Assembly: GCA_019056595.1 (NCBI GenBank)
Contig: CP036163.1
Span: 992,001 to 1,056,000 of the forward strand
Length of the DNA: 64,000 nucleotides
From: Pectobacterium atrosepticum
GTDB lineage: Bacteria; Pseudomonadota; Gammaproteobacteria; Enterobacterales; Enterobacteriaceae
Reading direction: 5' to 3'
Shown piece by piece: positions 31,332 through 42,006 of the stretch; within the stretch, counting starts at the first letter, position 1; every line of letters begins with the position of its first letter. Made by a program: the position numbers and the translations under genes. The notes beneath the pieces were generated by a model, which searched no databases, was not told the DNA's origin, and was given only the letters and a program-made list of their open reading frames with translations.

Positions 31332-32384
31332 TTATATACGTAATGCCTGTCCGGCAGAGATTTGTGCCAACATTCGCTGGCTCACCTGGTGCAAATCCAC
31401 CACTTCATCGACGCCACCCATCGCAATCGCTTCACGTGGCATCCCAAAAACCACACAACTTGCTTCATTTTGGGCCAGAGTATAAGCACCAGCCTGATGG
31501 AGTTCCAACATGCCGGCCGCCCCATCATTCCCCATTCCCGTGAGGATTACCCCTACGGCATTTCGCCCAGCGTATTGGGCAACCGAACGGAATAACACAT
31601 CAACAGATGGACGATGCCGATTGACGGGTGGTCCATCATTTAAACGTACCTGGTAGTTTGCCCCACTGCGCGCCAACTCAAGATGGCGAGCCCCCGGCGC
31701 AATATAGGCATGTCCAGGAAGGACACGTTCCCCATCTTCTGCTTCTTTCACCGTAATCTGGCATAACTTATTCAAACGCTCGGCGAAAGATTTCGTAAAG
31801 CCCGGAGGCATGTGCTGTGTAATCAATAACGCAGGACTTGTCGGCGGCAGGGGTTGTAATACATGCCGTATCGCTTCCGTTCCCCCTGTGGATGCACCAA
31901 TCGCGATTAGTTTTTCACTACTGAGCAATGGCATATGCTGAATAATTTTTGTTGGCTCTGCCGTTGTACTACGTTGCGGCAGACGCGCCTTCGCTGCCAT
32001 GCGAATTTTTTCCGCAATCAGTTCGCTGTATGCAAGCATCCCCTCGCGGATACCTAACTGCGGTTTGGTGACAAAATCAATAGCACCAAGCTCCAGAGCG
32101 CGAAGCGTAATTTCAGAGCCTTTTCCCGTTAAAGATGACACCATTACAACAGGCATCGGGCGCAGGCGCATAAGCTTTTCAAGAAAATCCAGCCCATCCA
32201 TGCGCGGCATTTCAACGTCCAGCGTTAATACCTGAGGATTGAATTTTTTAATCAAATCACGAGCAACTAATGGGTCTGGCGCAGTCGCGACAACTTCCAT
32301 ATCAGGATGGCTATTAATTATTTCAGTCATGATCTGACGCATTAGGGCAGAATCATCAACGCATAATACTCTTATCTTGCTCAT
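31332..32384 (-). CDS. cheB: Chemoreceptor methylesterase/deamidase CheB
   Basis: CheB removes methyl groups from receptors and deamidates them during adaptation. 350 residues: an N-terminal receiver with D56 ([13 protein letters not shown]) and a C-terminal esterase domain with the catalytic Ser near 165 (GASTGGTEA), a His in TQHMPPGF and an Asp in GMGNDGAAG. Its ATG shares one base with the cheR stop. Confidence 0.97.
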   Translation of the reverse strand: MSKIRVLCVDDSALMRQIMTEIINSHPDMEVVATAPDPLVARDLIKKFNPQVLTLDVEMPRMDGLDFLEKLMRLRPMPVVMVSSLTGKGSEITLRALELGAIDFVTKPQLGIREGMLAYSELIAEKIRMAAKARLPQRSTTAEPTKIIQHMPLLSSEKLIAIGASTGGTEAIRHVLQPLPPTSPALLITQHMPPGFTKSFAERLNKLCQITVKEAEDGERVLPGHAYIAPGARHLELARSGANYQVRLNDGPPVNRHRPSVDVLFRSVAQYAGRNAVGVILTGMGNDGAAGMLELHQAGAYTLAQNEASCVVFGMPREAIAMGGVDEVVDLHQVSQRMLAQISAGQALRI

Positions 32385-33256
32385 TATCTTTCCTTAGCCA
32401 GTCCATATACAGTTTGCCCGCGCAAATAGAATTCACGACTGATCTGGCTGAAATTCTCTGAATGCCCAGCAAATAACAGTCCACCCGGTTTAAGCATCGG
32501 GACGAATCGACGGAGAATACGCTCTTGAGTTTCTTTATCGAAATAAATCATTACATTGCGACAAAAAATAGCATCGAATGGTGCGGGGACGGACCAATCA
32601 GGTGCGAGCAGATTTAGTTGTTGGAAATGCACCATGGACGCAAGCTCAGGGCGAACGCGAACCAAACCGCTATGTGGCCCAGTACCGCGTAAAAAAAACC
32701 GCTGTAGTTGCTGTGGAGAAAGAGAGCGCAATTCTTCTTGGCGATAGATGCCAGCCGTTGCCTTTTCTAACACTTGGGTATCAATGTCACTGGCCCATAC
32801 CTGACATCCACTCGCTTTGTTACCTAAGACCTCAGCAAGTGTCATCGCCAATGAATAAGGTTCTTCCCCTGTAGACGCCGCCGTACTCCAGATGGTGTAG
32901 CCATTTGGACGTTTTTTTGCATGTTCTGCCAATATGGGAAAATGGTGGGCTTCGCGGAAAAACGCTGTCAGGTTAGTCGTTAATGCATTAACAAAGGCTT
33001 GCCATTCCGCACTGTTAGGATCTGACTCCAGTAGTGCTAAATACTGGCCAAAGTCATTGATACCCAATAAACGGAGACGTCTGACCAAACGGTTATAAAC
33101 CATTTCGCGTTTGTGATCGGCGAGGACAATGCCGGCACGCTGATATATTAATTGGCTGATTCGACGGAAATGTGTGTCCGACAACGGCAACCGGTCAACC
33201 ATCTGCGTCAGAATAGAAGCAGATTCAGGGCGATTTTGCGATGGTGTACTTTTCAT
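32384..33256 (-). CDS. cheR: Chemoreceptor methyltransferase CheR
   Basis: CheR methylates receptor glutamates using S-adenosylmethionine. 290 residues with the N-terminal helical domain and the SAM-binding fold, including [16 protein letters not shown] and [13 protein letters not shown]. It heads the cheRBYZ unit. In E. coli tar and tap stand directly upstream; here a 536-bp spacer and one receptor gene do. Confidence 0.97.
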   Translation of the reverse strand: MKSTPSQNRPESASILTQMVDRLPLSDTHFRRISQLIYQRAGIVLADHKREMVYNRLVRRLRLLGINDFGQYLALLESDPNSAEWQAFVNALTTNLTAFFREAHHFPILAEHAKKRPNGYTIWSTAASTGEEPYSLAMTLAEVLGNKASGCQVWASDIDTQVLEKATAGIYRQEELRSLSPQQLQRFFLRGTGPHSGLVRVRPELASMVHFQQLNLLAPDWSVPAPFDAIFCRNVMIYFDKETQERILRRFVPMLKPGGLLFAGHSENFSQISREFYLRGQTVYGLAKER

Positions 33257-33792
33257 ATCAAACCGCTCTAATCTTGTTTTTTGCTATGGTGTTTTTCAAT
33301 CTGAACTTTCCTTTACAGCTAACGCAGGTTTTTATTGTCATTCGTCAATTATTTATCGCATTGCGATTAAAACTGACACTGTATTGGTAATACACCCCGC
33401 AAGTTCTGAAAACCGAACCGCATAGCGGTGCCTGTTCTACCAAAGCCACATGCTGTTGGGTGGCGTTGTCCCTCTCATCACAGCTGTGCTACCTGCTTGC
33501 TTTGCTCTTTGGCCTTAATATTTTTAGCCTTAATACCAAAGCCACCTCACCCCATCACATCCATAACACAAGTTACAGATTGAACAATACCATGAATTAC
33601 CATACCGCAAAGTACCGAGCACCACCTTACGATAATCCAAGTGCACACCGATAAATTACTCGCATATTCATTTTTTAAATTATGGCGAGTAAACAATCAC
33701 CCAGCCACTTACATGTAAGCGGCTGGGGATGTACTTAGTAACGGCTTTACTGCATTTTGGGCTTATTTATAGAGCCTATGCCACGGTTTTTA
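33257..33792. other. 536-bp spacer between cheR and the receptor gene
   Basis: No convincing gene. It contains the direct repeat TACCAAAGCCAC at 33438-33449 and 33534-33545, a short tandem of CCTTAATA, and the receptor terminator hairpin at its right end. A promoter for cheRBYZ is expected here, but no sigma-28 match was found on the minus strand. Confidence 0.6.
33700..33727 (-). terminator. Long hairpin after the receptor gene
   Basis: CCCAGCC (33700-33706) pairs with GGCTGGG (33721-33727). Between them, beyond a single A/C mismatch, lies the self-complementary CTTACATGTAAG. It starts 66 bp after the receptor stop on the minus strand. No clean T tract follows, so termination efficiency is uncertain. 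Confidence 0.65.
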
Positions 33793-35478
33793 TCAGAAGG
33801 TTTCCCAATTGTCAGTTGATGAACCTTCTTTCGCTTTCTTACCGCCATTCACCGATGGGGCCAACAACACAGGTTTCTGACCCGCGGTTGCCTGTGTCGT
33901 TCTTCTGAACGACCCCGTATCTTCCGACAAACGGAATACAGCGACGGCCTGATTCAGCACTTTCACTTGTTCTTCCAATGCAACGGCGGCAGCCGCAGAT
34001 TCTTCAACCAAGGAGGCATTTTGTTGCGTAACCCGATCCATCTCAGTTACAGCCTGACCGACCTGATCAATACCTTTACTTTGCTCATCAGAAGCAGAGG
34101 CAATTTCGCCCATAATATCCGTTACACGAGTGACGGCACTGACGATCTCTCCCATCGTCTCACCAGCACTTTCAACCAAGACAGAACCTTCATCGACCCG
34201 GCTGACAGAATCTTCAATCAGACTTTTAATTTCTTTTGCAGCCTGAGCACTACGCTGCGCCAAATTACGAACTTCCCCTGCAACAACCGCGAATCCACGG
34301 CCCTGCTCTCCTGCCCTGGCAGCTTCAACCGCCGCATTCAGCGCAAGAATGTTGGTTTGGAAAGCAATACCATCAATTACACTAGTAATATCGGCAATTT
34401 TTTGGGAACTTCCAGCAATATTGTGCATGGTTCTGACGACATTATCGACGACCTTGCCACCCTTCTGCGCCGTCTCTGACGCACTCAGTGCCAACTGGCT
34501 GGCCTGACGAGCATTTTCCGCATTCTGTTTAACTGTTGCCGTCAGCTGTTCCATGCTTGCCGCCGTTTCTTCTAGCGAGGCAGCCTGTTGTTCAGTACGT
34601 GAGGAAAGATCGTTATTCCCTGCACTAATTTCTGTAGCGCCGGTATAAATAGCATCAGCACCTTGTCGAACCGCGCTCACCGTCGAAACAAACTCACTTT
34701 GCATATGGCGAATGCTGTCAGCCAGAATTCCCATTTCATTACTACTGTGAAAATCAGTCGTTTTTGTCAGATCGCCTTTCGCAATATGGCGAATATGTTC
34801 AACAATACTATTTAGCGGTCTAATTAATAATTGTTGAATACCAAACCAGGAAAACAAGGCTAGGGCAAAAACCAAAGTAATGATAGAACCTAGAATCCAA
34901 AGCGCCGAGTCATACGCTGCATCATTTTTAGCTATACCAGCCTGATAAAGTTTATCGTTTTCTGCTTTATAGACGTAATACGCTTTTTCAAAGTTATCCT
35001 GAAAGCGCTGGGTCGGTTGCTCAATAAACTTCTTAAACTCCCCTGCGTTCAAAAACTGAATGAGTTCGGTCAGTGCCGCATTCAGAGCGACATAGTTTTC
35101 TTTTACGCCACGAGAAATACTGTCATCCTGCCGTGCATCCTGAGGCATTTTCTCATAGCGGATGAAATAATCATTTGCCACTGCAAGCTGCTTTTCAGCA
35201 GAGGTGAGAAGCTCTTTACCACCAACTCCCGCCCCCGTCCCGCTTACATCAAGGGCAAAACGCGTACCCGCGCGGTTGAGTGTATTACGGGTCTGTAATA
35301 AATATGACCATGCAGAGTCCAACTCGGAACGCTTCTGGTTAATAACCTGCGTTGAGCTGAAGATATCCTTATCATTTTTTAATGCACTAAAGAATAAACC
35401 ACCAGAAATAAGCTGGAGTGCCCCAAACAACACCAGTACAAGCATCAAACCGGTAACAACTTTTATACGGTTAAACAT
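33793..35478 (-). CDS. Methyl-accepting chemotaxis protein, Tsr-like
   Basis: Transmembrane chemoreceptor. The ATG at 35478 gives 561 residues starting [21 protein letters not shown], close to E. coli Tsr. It has a periplasmic four-helix ligand domain with [14 protein letters not shown], a second membrane helix near residues 190-215, and HAMP. The signalling tip is near [25 protein letters not shown], and the C-terminal pentapeptide NWETF recruits CheR and CheB. The in-frame codons upstream cover the sigma-28 promoter and are not translated. Ligand specificity cannot be told from sequence; Tsr-like only by overall similarity. Confidence 0.95.
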   Translation of the reverse strand: MFNRIKVVTGLMLVLVLFGALQLISGGLFFSALKNDKDIFSSTQVINQKRSELDSAWSYLLQTRNTLNRAGTRFALDVSGTGAGVGGKELLTSAEKQLAVANDYFIRYEKMPQDARQDDSISRGVKENYVALNAALTELIQFLNAGEFKKFIEQPTQRFQDNFEKAYYVYKAENDKLYQAGIAKNDAAYDSALWILGSIITLVFALALFSWFGIQQLLIRPLNSIVEHIRHIAKGDLTKTTDFHSSNEMGILADSIRHMQSEFVSTVSAVRQGADAIYTGATEISAGNNDLSSRTEQQAASLEETAASMEQLTATVKQNAENARQASQLALSASETAQKGGKVVDNVVRTMHNIAGSSQKIADITSVIDGIAFQTNILALNAAVEAARAGEQGRGFAVVAGEVRNLAQRSAQAAKEIKSLIEDSVSRVDEGSVLVESAGETMGEIVSAVTRVTDIMGEIASASDEQSKGIDQVGQAVTEMDRVTQQNASLVEESAAAAVALEEQVKVLNQAVAVFRLSEDTGSFRRTTQATAGQKPVLLAPSVNGGKKAKEGSSTDNWETF

Positions 35479-35510
35479 ATAACGCCTTTTGAGTAGAACA
35501 ACCACCGATA

Positions 35511-35537
35511 ATATCGGCATTATTCTGGATATCTTTA
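35511..35537 (-). promoter_or_regulatory. Sigma-28 promoter of the Tsr-like receptor gene
   Basis: On the minus strand TAAA (35537-35534), 15 bp, then GCCGATAT (35518-35511). One mismatch in total; 32 bp before the receptor ATG. Confidence 0.88.
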
Positions 35538-35613
35538 CGAATTTTCGAACTGACAAGGATATGACTAAGGAAGGTTTTTGGGGCCACTTTCGTAGCCCCT
35601 GACGGTCGATGAA

Positions 35614-36120
35614 TTAGACCTTCAATACGCTATCGACCAGCGCCATTTCTTCGCTGCTCAACAGTTTCTCGATATCAACCAGAATCAGCATTCTCTCGCC
35701 CAGAGAGCCCAAACCAGTCAGGTACTCTGTTGACAGCGTTACAGCAAACTCAGGTGCTGGTCGAATTTGGTCCGCAGTCAGTGACAACACATCAGACACG
35801 CCATCTACAACGATGCCGACTACGCGCTGGCCAAGGTTCAGAACAATAACAACCGTGTTGTCGTCGTATTCAACATCCAGCTTGGCGAATTTAACGCGTA
35901 AATCAACAATCGGTACAATGACACCGCGTAGGTTGGTGACACCTTTAATGAAGGAAGGTGTATTGGCAATACGTGTTACCTGGTCATAACCACGAATCTC
36001 TTGTACTTTTAAAATATCAACGCCGTACTCTTCGTCACCCAGCGTAAAAATCAGGAATTCCTGTCCTACTGTTTCGCCAGTTAATTTCGTGACGCTTGCA
36101 AGTCCAGTCATGTTTTCCAC
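35614..36120 (-). CDS. cheW: Chemotaxis coupling protein CheW
   Basis: CheW couples receptors to the CheA kinase in the polar array. 168 residues, one more than E. coli, with the expected double SH3-like fold and conserved [17 protein letters not shown]. It lies 22 bp after cheA. Confidence 0.97.
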   Translation of the reverse strand: MENMTGLASVTKLTGETVGQEFLIFTLGDEEYGVDILKVQEIRGYDQVTRIANTPSFIKGVTNLRGVIVPIVDLRVKFAKLDVEYDDNTVVIVLNLGQRVVGIVVDGVSDVLSLTADQIRPAPEFAVTLSTEYLTGLGSLGERMLILVDIEKLLSSEEMALVDSVLKV

Positions 36121-36142
36121 CCTTTATTAACGATCTGTTTTA

Positions 36143-38143
36143 TTAAGCAGCAGTTTCAACCACACGCTTTTCACGATTAAGCGCTTGTAACGCTGAAACA
36201 TCCACAATCAGCGCAACGCTGCCATCACCAAGAATGGTAGCGGCTGAAACGCCTGGTACCTTGCGATAATTACTTTCCAGGTTTTTGACGACGACCTGAT
36301 GCTGCCCAATCAACTGATCGACCAACAAGGCATAACGTCTACCTGCACTTTGCAGAATAACGACAATACCCTGGGTAGCATCCGTTTTAGCGCCATCCAC
36401 ATCAAAGATATGGAACAATTCAACGAGAGGTAAATATTCACCACGAACCTGCAATACGCGCTCTCCGCCAGCTAACGGATACAGGTCTTCCGACTGCGGC
36501 TGCAAAGATTCCATCACGGCGTTAAGCGGTAGAATAAAGACTTCTTTGTTAACTTTAACGGACATGCCATCAAGAATGGCTAACGTTAATGGCAACAGAA
36601 TTCTGATAGTCGTGCCTTTTCCAGCCTGGAAGTGAATTTCGACATGACCACCCATTTCCTGAATATTCCGCTTCACTACGTCCATGCCTACGCCACGGCC
36701 AGAAACATCCGTGACTTTCTCAGCTGTGGAGAAGCCTGGAGCAAAGATCAACATGCCCACGTCTTCATCAGACATCGAATCGCTCACTGCCAACCCTTGA
36801 GACAACGCTTTAGCCAGAATTCTCTCGCGGTTGAGCCCGGCCCCATCGTCGATAACTTCAATGCAGATGTTACCACCTTGATGTTCCGCAGAAAGCGTCA
36901 GGTTACCTACAGCAGCCTTACCGGCCGCAACGCGCTTATCTGGAGATTCGATACCGTGATCGAGGCTGTTACGCACTAAGTGTGTCAGAGGATCAATAAT
37001 ACGTTCGATCAAACTCTTATCTAATTCAGTCGAACTCCCCATCAGCGTTAGCTCGACCTGCTTATCCAATTTGGCAGCCAAGTCACGAACCAAACGAGGG
37101 AAGCGGCTGAATACATATTCCATCGGCATCATACGGATGGACATAACGGACTCTTGCAGATCGCGAGCGTTACGTTCCAACTGGCCCATACTGTTGAGTA
37201 GGTCACCATGCGCCACAGGATCGAGTTCACTTGAGCGCTGTGCCAACATTGATTGCGTAATGACTAACTCACCAACGAGGTTGATAAGCTGATCGACCTT
37301 CTCTACCGCTACGCGAATGCTGGTATCACCGGTTTTTGCTTTATTTTTTCCATTTTCCGGTGCAGATTGCGGTTTTGCAGCAACTGGCGCGGGCGGTGCC
37401 ACTGGCACTACAGGCGTTTCAACCGCGGCCAATGCCTCCACGACTTCAGCGACAACAGGTTGACTGGCTACGGCAGGCTTAAAGCTTATTTGTTCAGGTT
37501 CGAGAACAAAACACAGCACAGCACTAATATCGTCTTCGCTTTCAGACGTGACCAATGTCACTTCTACGCTAGTGTCAGTCTGGTGAGGATCTTTAACGGT
37601 TCCCAGATTGCCGAGTTCTTCCAGCATCTGAGGTATTTCCTGAGATTTCAGACCGGTTAATGCGATACGCATTTCACCTTTACCTGCACCGTTAGATGCC
37701 TGACTAGCAGAATGCTGTGTGGTGTCATGCTGGGTTGCGTCATCATCAGCTTTAGATTCCAGAGCAAGCTGGCGCAGAGCCTGACAGATGTACTCAAAGC
37801 TTTCAGCATTGGGTTCCTGTGCGGTTTTATAAGCGTCCAACTGATCCTGCATAATGTCTTTTGTTTCCAGAAACAGATTGATGATATCAGTGCTAAGACG
37901 CATTTCGCCACGTCTTGCCCCATCGAGTAAATTTTCTAAAAGGTGCGTAGTTTCCTGCAATGCTTTAAAGCCGAATGTGCCAGCGCCTCCTTTTATGGAG
38001 TGAGCCGCACGGAAAATCGCATTCAATTGCTCGGTATCGGGCTCCGATGGATCCAACAATAATAAGTGTTGTTCCATATCTGCCAGTAATTCATCTGCTT
38101 CATCAAAGAATGTTTGATAGAAAGCACTCATGTCCATGCTCAC
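36143..38143 (-). CDS. cheA: Chemotaxis histidine kinase CheA
   Basis: CheA phosphorylates CheY and CheB in response to receptor state. 666 residues, five domains: P1 with phosphorylated His48 (FRAAHSIKGGAG); P2; P3 dimerisation; P4 kinase with N box HLVRNSLDHG, DDGAGLN and GRGVGMDVVK; P5 CheW-like. The start is GTG (GTGAGCATGGAC), as in E. coli. Met98 is conserved, matching the internal start of the short CheA form in E. coli (codon at 37852). The P2-P3 linker is Ala/Pro/Val-rich. Confidence 0.97.
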   Translation of the reverse strand: MSMDMSAFYQTFFDEADELLADMEQHLLLLDPSEPDTEQLNAIFRAAHSIKGGAGTFGFKALQETTHLLENLLDGARRGEMRLSTDIINLFLETKDIMQDQLDAYKTAQEPNAESFEYICQALRQLALESKADDDATQHDTTQHSASQASNGAGKGEMRIALTGLKSQEIPQMLEELGNLGTVKDPHQTDTSVEVTLVTSESEDDISAVLCFVLEPEQISFKPAVASQPVVAEVVEALAAVETPVVPVAPPAPVAAKPQSAPENGKNKAKTGDTSIRVAVEKVDQLINLVGELVITQSMLAQRSSELDPVAHGDLLNSMGQLERNARDLQESVMSIRMMPMEYVFSRFPRLVRDLAAKLDKQVELTLMGSSTELDKSLIERIIDPLTHLVRNSLDHGIESPDKRVAAGKAAVGNLTLSAEHQGGNICIEVIDDGAGLNRERILAKALSQGLAVSDSMSDEDVGMLIFAPGFSTAEKVTDVSGRGVGMDVVKRNIQEMGGHVEIHFQAGKGTTIRILLPLTLAILDGMSVKVNKEVFILPLNAVMESLQPQSEDLYPLAGGERVLQVRGEYLPLVELFHIFDVDGAKTDATQGIVVILQSAGRRYALLVDQLIGQHQVVVKNLESNYRKVPGVSAATILGDGSVALIVDVSALQALNREKRVVETAA

Positions 38144-38170
38144 GTGGTCACCTCTGCTGTGAATCGCGGC

Positions 38171-39226
38171 TTATTGAGAAGGCGTCGCCTGGCTATCGGG
38201 CGCAGCAGGCAACGCAGTCGTTGGCTGTTGGCGCTCTGGAGCAGGAACTCCATTAGTTGGTTGTGGCGATGATCCACCACTTCCACTCGTATTGTTGTTA
38301 TCACTATTTTCGGCAGCCGGAGTGGTAGGTTTAGGCTTATCCAACCCTATATTTTGTAAATTTTCCGCCTTGTCTATATTTACAGCAGAGCTTTCTGCAT
38401 TTTCTTCTTCAATGTCTTTTTGCGCTTGTCTGCTCAATACCAACAAACTGATGCGTCGGTTAATCGCATCATTTCCACTTGCCGCCTGTTTGAGGCTCAT
38501 TGTCGCAGCCATACCAACAACGCGCAAAACTTTTCCATCAGACAAACCACCCCAAATAAGCTCTCGGCGTGATGCATTGGCACGATCTGCGGACAATTCC
38601 CAGTTACTATAACCACGTTCCCCTGTCGTATACTGAACATCATCAGTATGACCTGATATACTCAGCTTATTAGGGAAATCATTCATAATAGGGGCTATCG
38701 CACGCAGGATATCTCGCATATAAGGCTCAACCTGTGCGCTCCCAGTTTTAAACATTGGACGGTTTTGACTATCAATGATTTGGATGCGTAATCCTTCCTC
38801 AATCATTTCAATTAACAGATGTGGGCGGAGTGCACGTAATCGAGGATCAGCCTCAATTAACTGATCCAAGCGTTCACGCAGTCTATTGAGTCGAACCTCA
38901 TCCAACTTCTTTTCCACGTTATCCGTTTTGATGGCCTTTCTCACTTCACCATCTTGCTGAGTGGGATCATTCCCCCCACCGGGTATTGGGCTAGAACTGT
39001 CGCTTGATTTAGAGCCTGAAGTTAACGCAACCTTTAGCGGAGTACGAAAATACTCTGCGATTTGCGCCAGTTGCATTGGCGTAGAAATTGCGATAAGCCA
39101 CATTACCAGAAACAATGCCATCATTGCTGTCATAAAGTCAGCGTAGGCAATCTTCCAGGAGCCACCATGGTGGCCCCCATGTCCAGACTTACGCTTTTTG
39201 CGAATAATGGGATGCTGATGTTTCAT
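38171..39226 (-). CDS. motB: Flagellar stator protein MotB
   Basis: MotB anchors the stator to peptidoglycan and carries the proton-binding Asp. 351 residues: a cytoplasmic basic N-terminus, one membrane helix with Asp30 ([15 protein letters not shown]), a plug region and an OmpA-like domain ([27 protein letters not shown]). It is about 40 residues longer than E. coli MotB through a C-terminal tail rich in Ser, Thr, Pro, Asn and Gln. It overlaps motA by 4 bp. Confidence 0.96.
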   Translation of the reverse strand: MKHQHPIIRKKRKSGHGGHHGGSWKIAYADFMTAMMALFLVMWLIAISTPMQLAQIAEYFRTPLKVALTSGSKSSDSSSPIPGGGNDPTQQDGEVRKAIKTDNVEKKLDEVRLNRLRERLDQLIEADPRLRALRPHLLIEMIEEGLRIQIIDSQNRPMFKTGSAQVEPYMRDILRAIAPIMNDFPNKLSISGHTDDVQYTTGERGYSNWELSADRANASRRELIWGGLSDGKVLRVVGMAATMSLKQAASGNDAINRRISLLVLSRQAQKDIEEENAESSAVNIDKAENLQNIGLDKPKPTTPAAENSDNNNTSGSGGSSPQPTNGVPAPERQQPTTALPAAPDSQATPSQ

Positions 39227-40110
39227 GCGTTACTGTCCGACGCTTGCTGAGTCGGTGATTTCACTCGACGAATGTGCTCTTCTAATTCGGTAAAGGAAGG
39301 ACGCTCCGTTGAGTAGAGCGTTTTACGTCCAAATTCAACGGCAATTTGCGGAGCATAGCCATTAAGGCTCGACAGTAAAGTGACTTTAATGCACTGCAAT
39401 ACTTTGATTTTTTCTGCATTTTTCTGACGCAACAGCGCTGCCAGTGGAGAGACAAAACCGTAAGCCAGTAGAATACCAAGGAAGGTTCCCACCATAGCGT
39501 GGGCGATCATCATCCCCAACTCAGCGGCAGGCCGGTCAACATAGGCCAATGAGTGAACAACGCCCATAACTGCGGCGACGATACCAAACGCAGGGAGACC
39601 GTCCCCCATCATCGTCAAACTGGACGCAGGCACTTCACTCTCGTGTTCAACCGTTTCGATCTCTTCATCCATCAGCGTTTCAATCTCAAATGCATTCATG
39701 TTACCGCTGACCATCAAACGCAAATAATCGGTGATAAACTCAACAATATTGTTGTCGGAAAGGATATTCGGATAGCTTGAGAAAATTTCACTTTCACGAG
39801 GATTATCAATATCAAACTCCAAGGAAAGCATGCCTTGCTGGCGGGATTTGGCCATCACACGAAAGAGCAAGGCCATGAGGTCCATATACAACGCTTTATT
39901 GTACTTGGAGCTTTTGATCAAAAGAGGTAACGCACGTATTGTTGCTTTTATCGCCTTTCCGTTGTTCCCAACGATGAAAGCGCCTATCGCTGCACCGCCG
40001 ATAATAAGCAGCTCCGAAGGTTGATAAAGCGCCCCCAAGGCCCCACCGACCATGAGATAACCGCCGAGTATCGAGGCCACAATTACGATATAACCCAATA
40101 TAACCAGCAC
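39223..40110 (-). CDS. motA: Flagellar stator protein MotA
   Basis: MotA is the proton-channel subunit with four membrane helices and a cytoplasmic loop that acts on FliG. Its 295 residues equal the E. coli length. Conserved parts include [16 protein letters not shown] and [16 protein letters not shown]. It is transcribed from a sigma-28 promoter located inside flhC. Confidence 0.97.
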   Translation of the reverse strand: MLVILGYIVIVASILGGYLMVGGALGALYQPSELLIIGGAAIGAFIVGNNGKAIKATIRALPLLIKSSKYNKALYMDLMALLFRVMAKSRQQGMLSLEFDIDNPRESEIFSSYPNILSDNNIVEFITDYLRLMVSGNMNAFEIETLMDEEIETVEHESEVPASSLTMMGDGLPAFGIVAAVMGVVHSLAYVDRPAAELGMMIAHAMVGTFLGILLAYGFVSPLAALLRQKNAEKIKVLQCIKVTLLSSLNGYAPQIAVEFGRKTLYSTERPSFTELEEHIRRVKSPTQQASDSNA

Positions 40111-40244
40111 AAGAAATCCTTATAATAAAAAAGGTGGGCGGGAAGCGAGATAAAACTGCGGAGCCGTAGCCAGGACGTTCTTGAGGAAGAAATCTATCAC
40201 CGCCGTCACAACCAACAGTGATAGATTCACAAATCGCTACAGGC

Positions 40245-40823
40245 TCAGACTGCGTGTTTTACCTGTTCATCCAGCAGTTGAGGTATTATATCGGCAAGAT
40301 TTTGCGAAAGTTTACGCCTTTTTACCGCTCGGGAAGGGGGTTGGCATAAACTACAAACAAAACTGTTTTTAGGTTGATGAGCGTGGGTAATGAACATCCC
40401 TTTACAGCAATTACATGACGATAGTTGCAGCATACCGCTGTCAACAAACCGGACTAGTGTCCAAGCCCGTGTCAATGCTAACAGTGGAGAATCGCTCTGC
40501 GGCGGACACTGTTCCAAGTAAAGTCGATAAGATTTAATAACTGCTTCAACGCCGCTGCACTGCCCATTTTTGATCAAAAAGCTGTAGGCGTTGTAGAACA
40601 TTGATGAATGAATATTCTGTTCCCAGGTCATAAACCAATCCGTTGAAAAAGGTAACATTCCTTTTGGCGGCGGACTTCCTCTAAGTTCTTTGTACAGTTT
40701 AATCAAACGTCCGCGACTTAACTGAGTTTCACTTTCCAGCATCTGTAAACGAGCACCGAGCGAAATGAGCTCCATCGCCAATTGGATGTCTTTCGCTTCC
40801 TGAACAATACTTTTCTCCGCCAT
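40245..40823 (-). CDS. flhC: Flagellar master regulator subunit FlhC
   Basis: FlhC, with FlhD, forms the FlhD4C2 activator of class 2 flagellar promoters. 192 residues, same as E. coli. The zinc site is intact: Cys137, Cys140, Cys157 and Cys160 (CNCC and CSLC). It follows flhD by 3 bp. Its 3' end contains the motA promoter. Confidence 0.97.
   Translation of the reverse strand: MAEKSIVQEAKDIQLAMELISLGARLQMLESETQLSRGRLIKLYKELRGSPPPKGMLPFSTDWFMTWEQNIHSSMFYNAYSFLIKNGQCSGVEAVIKSYRLYLEQCPPQSDSPLLALTRAWTLVRFVDSGMLQLSSCNCCKGMFITHAHQPKNSFVCSLCQPPSRAVKRRKLSQNLADIIPQLLDEQVKHAV
40288..40314 (-). promoter_or_regulatory. Sigma-28 promoter of motAB-cheAW inside flhC
   Basis: On the minus strand TAAA (40314-40311), exactly 15 bp, GCCGATAT (40295-40288). 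One mismatch in total. It lies within the last codons of flhC, 178 bp before motA. Confidence 0.85.
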
Positions 40824-40826
40824 TAC

Positions 40827-41186
40827 TTATGCCCTTTTCTTAGGCAGGTTTTCTTCTTTCGAAGCTAACTGTTGTAATAAGCTGCTCGACAACAAAATCC
40901 CCGTATGAATTTGCTGTAAATCATCCACACGTGATTCCTGGGTCAACACTTTGATTGTATTGTGATCGTTAAAGCGGAAATGGCATATCAGTTGGTTAGT
41001 TTCTGCCAATTTAACCATCTGCGGTAAAGTCAGTTGCATCAAGATATTTGCCATCTCGTCATTGATTCCCAGACGAAACATCGCAGAAGCTTTTTCATCA
41101 TTTATTAAGCGTTGCGCCAGTAACAAATAAGACAGATTAATGTCATAAATGTGTTTGAGTAATTCAGAGGTACCCATATTTCCCAT
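40827..41186 (-). CDS. flhD: Flagellar master regulator subunit FlhD
   Basis: FlhD is the partner of FlhC in the class 1 master activator. The conserved body [23 protein letters not shown] is clear. Two starts are possible: ATG 41186 (119 residues) has no spaced ribosome site, while ATG 41177 (116 residues, the usual length) has GGGA eight bases upstream and gives an E. coli-like N-terminus. The second is more likely. Confidence 0.96.
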   Translation of the reverse strand: MGNMGTSELLKHIYDINLSYLLLAQRLINDEKASAMFRLGINDEMANILMQLTLPQMVKLAETNQLICHFRFNDHNTIKVLTQESRVDDLQQIHTGILLSSSLLQQLASKEENLPKKRA

Positions 41187-41415
41187 CCCGACAGGCTATG
41201 TTTAAAACATAAGTTAGGTGATAGACCATATCGCCCAGTTCGAAAATCACTCTCCATTGATGGCATAAAAAACTATCGGTGCCAGATACTGCGAGCTACT
41301 ACTTTATCATTTATTATTCGGGCAATCGTTACTTGCCAACTTTACGCATCACGCTGAGAATCCGTCCATCCGTTGCTTTCTAGTCCTACCCTGAAGACCC
41401 TCTCCAGCTAAAGCA

Positions 41416-41429
41416 TAGGATTAATCCTA
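41416..41429 (-). promoter_or_regulatory. RcsAB-like box in the flhDC leader
   Basis: TAGGATTAATCCTA is a perfect 14-bp palindrome resembling the RcsAB box (E. coli flhDC version TAGGAAAAATCTTA). It would lie at about +5 to +18 of the inferred start, the same place as in E. coli. Confidence 0.6.
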
Positions 41430-41497
41430 AAACAGCGCAACTGTACCGCCTAATCCATAGCACATACAACGCGACTGAAGAATGATTTTGGTCATTA

Positions 41498-41513
41498 TGT
41501 GACACGGATCACA
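41498..41513 (-). promoter_or_regulatory. CRP-cAMP site upstream of flhDC
   Basis: TGTGA-CACGGA-TCACA is a perfect CRP core palindrome with A/T-rich flanks. Its centre is about 72 bp upstream of the inferred flhD transcription start, matching the activating position known in E. coli flhDC. Confidence 0.85.
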
Positions 41514-41914
41514 TAAATGAAAGCGTTATGAACCTAGCCCTGTCTGGTCAGATCACTTTTATGCTTATTTTTACGTCAGAAATGCGTACAAAGCGTTACA
41601 AAAAAGAGCATTCAAAATAATCAAAAAGAAACAATTTGGTTGCTATATAAATGATAGATATACAAAAAATCTGCAACACCCCAAACACATACCGTTATGT
41701 AAGTTTATACCTTTCACAAAAAACTTACACTTTTTACCCAAAAAACTCTTAATTGCATATTCTGAAGCAAAATTTATCTATCTCTTGCCAACCCGCAGTT
41801 GCAACAATAACAAAGTATATAGGCATAGCAGCGAAAGAGCAGAAAAACAATTAACTTATTGATATTAAAATAGATAACCTGCCCATGATAATGAATTGTA
41901 GTCGCTAGCAGTAC

Positions 41915-41943
41915 GAAGCCATACGAAACAAACGTATGGCTTC
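41915..41943. terminator. Hairpin downstream of the DMT transporter
   Basis: Perfect 11-bp arms GAAGCCATACG (41915-41925) and CGTATGGCTTC (41933-41943) with a 7-base loop. It lies 63 bp after the transporter stop. No T tract on either strand, so it may be a Rho-assisted or RNA-protecting hairpin. Confidence 0.55.
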
Positions 41944-42006
41944 AACGACCTCAGTGTCACGCTACAGGATGCGTCTGCAGCACTGGAGGGTGGATTGTCT
42001 ATAGAG

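Larger units (their letters stand above)
41187..42006 (-). promoter_or_regulatory. flhDC control region (820 bp)
   Basis: Gene-free DNA between flhD and the downstream-facing transporter gene. It contains a CRP site, an RcsAB-like palindrome and a long leader, and is AT-rich beyond about 41,570. If transcription starts near 41,433, as the CRP spacing suggests, the flhDC leader is roughly 250 nt. It contains several GGA triplets (minus strand), candidate RsmA/CsrA contacts. Start site and leader length are inference. Confidence 0.7.

Noticed and set aside
33460..33654. 64-codon frame in the cheR-receptor spacer
   Set aside because: Composition and lack of a ribosome site suggest chance; no family features.
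33648..33655. ACCGATAA on the plus strand
   Set aside because: No -35 match 15 bp upstream and no plus-strand gene follows.
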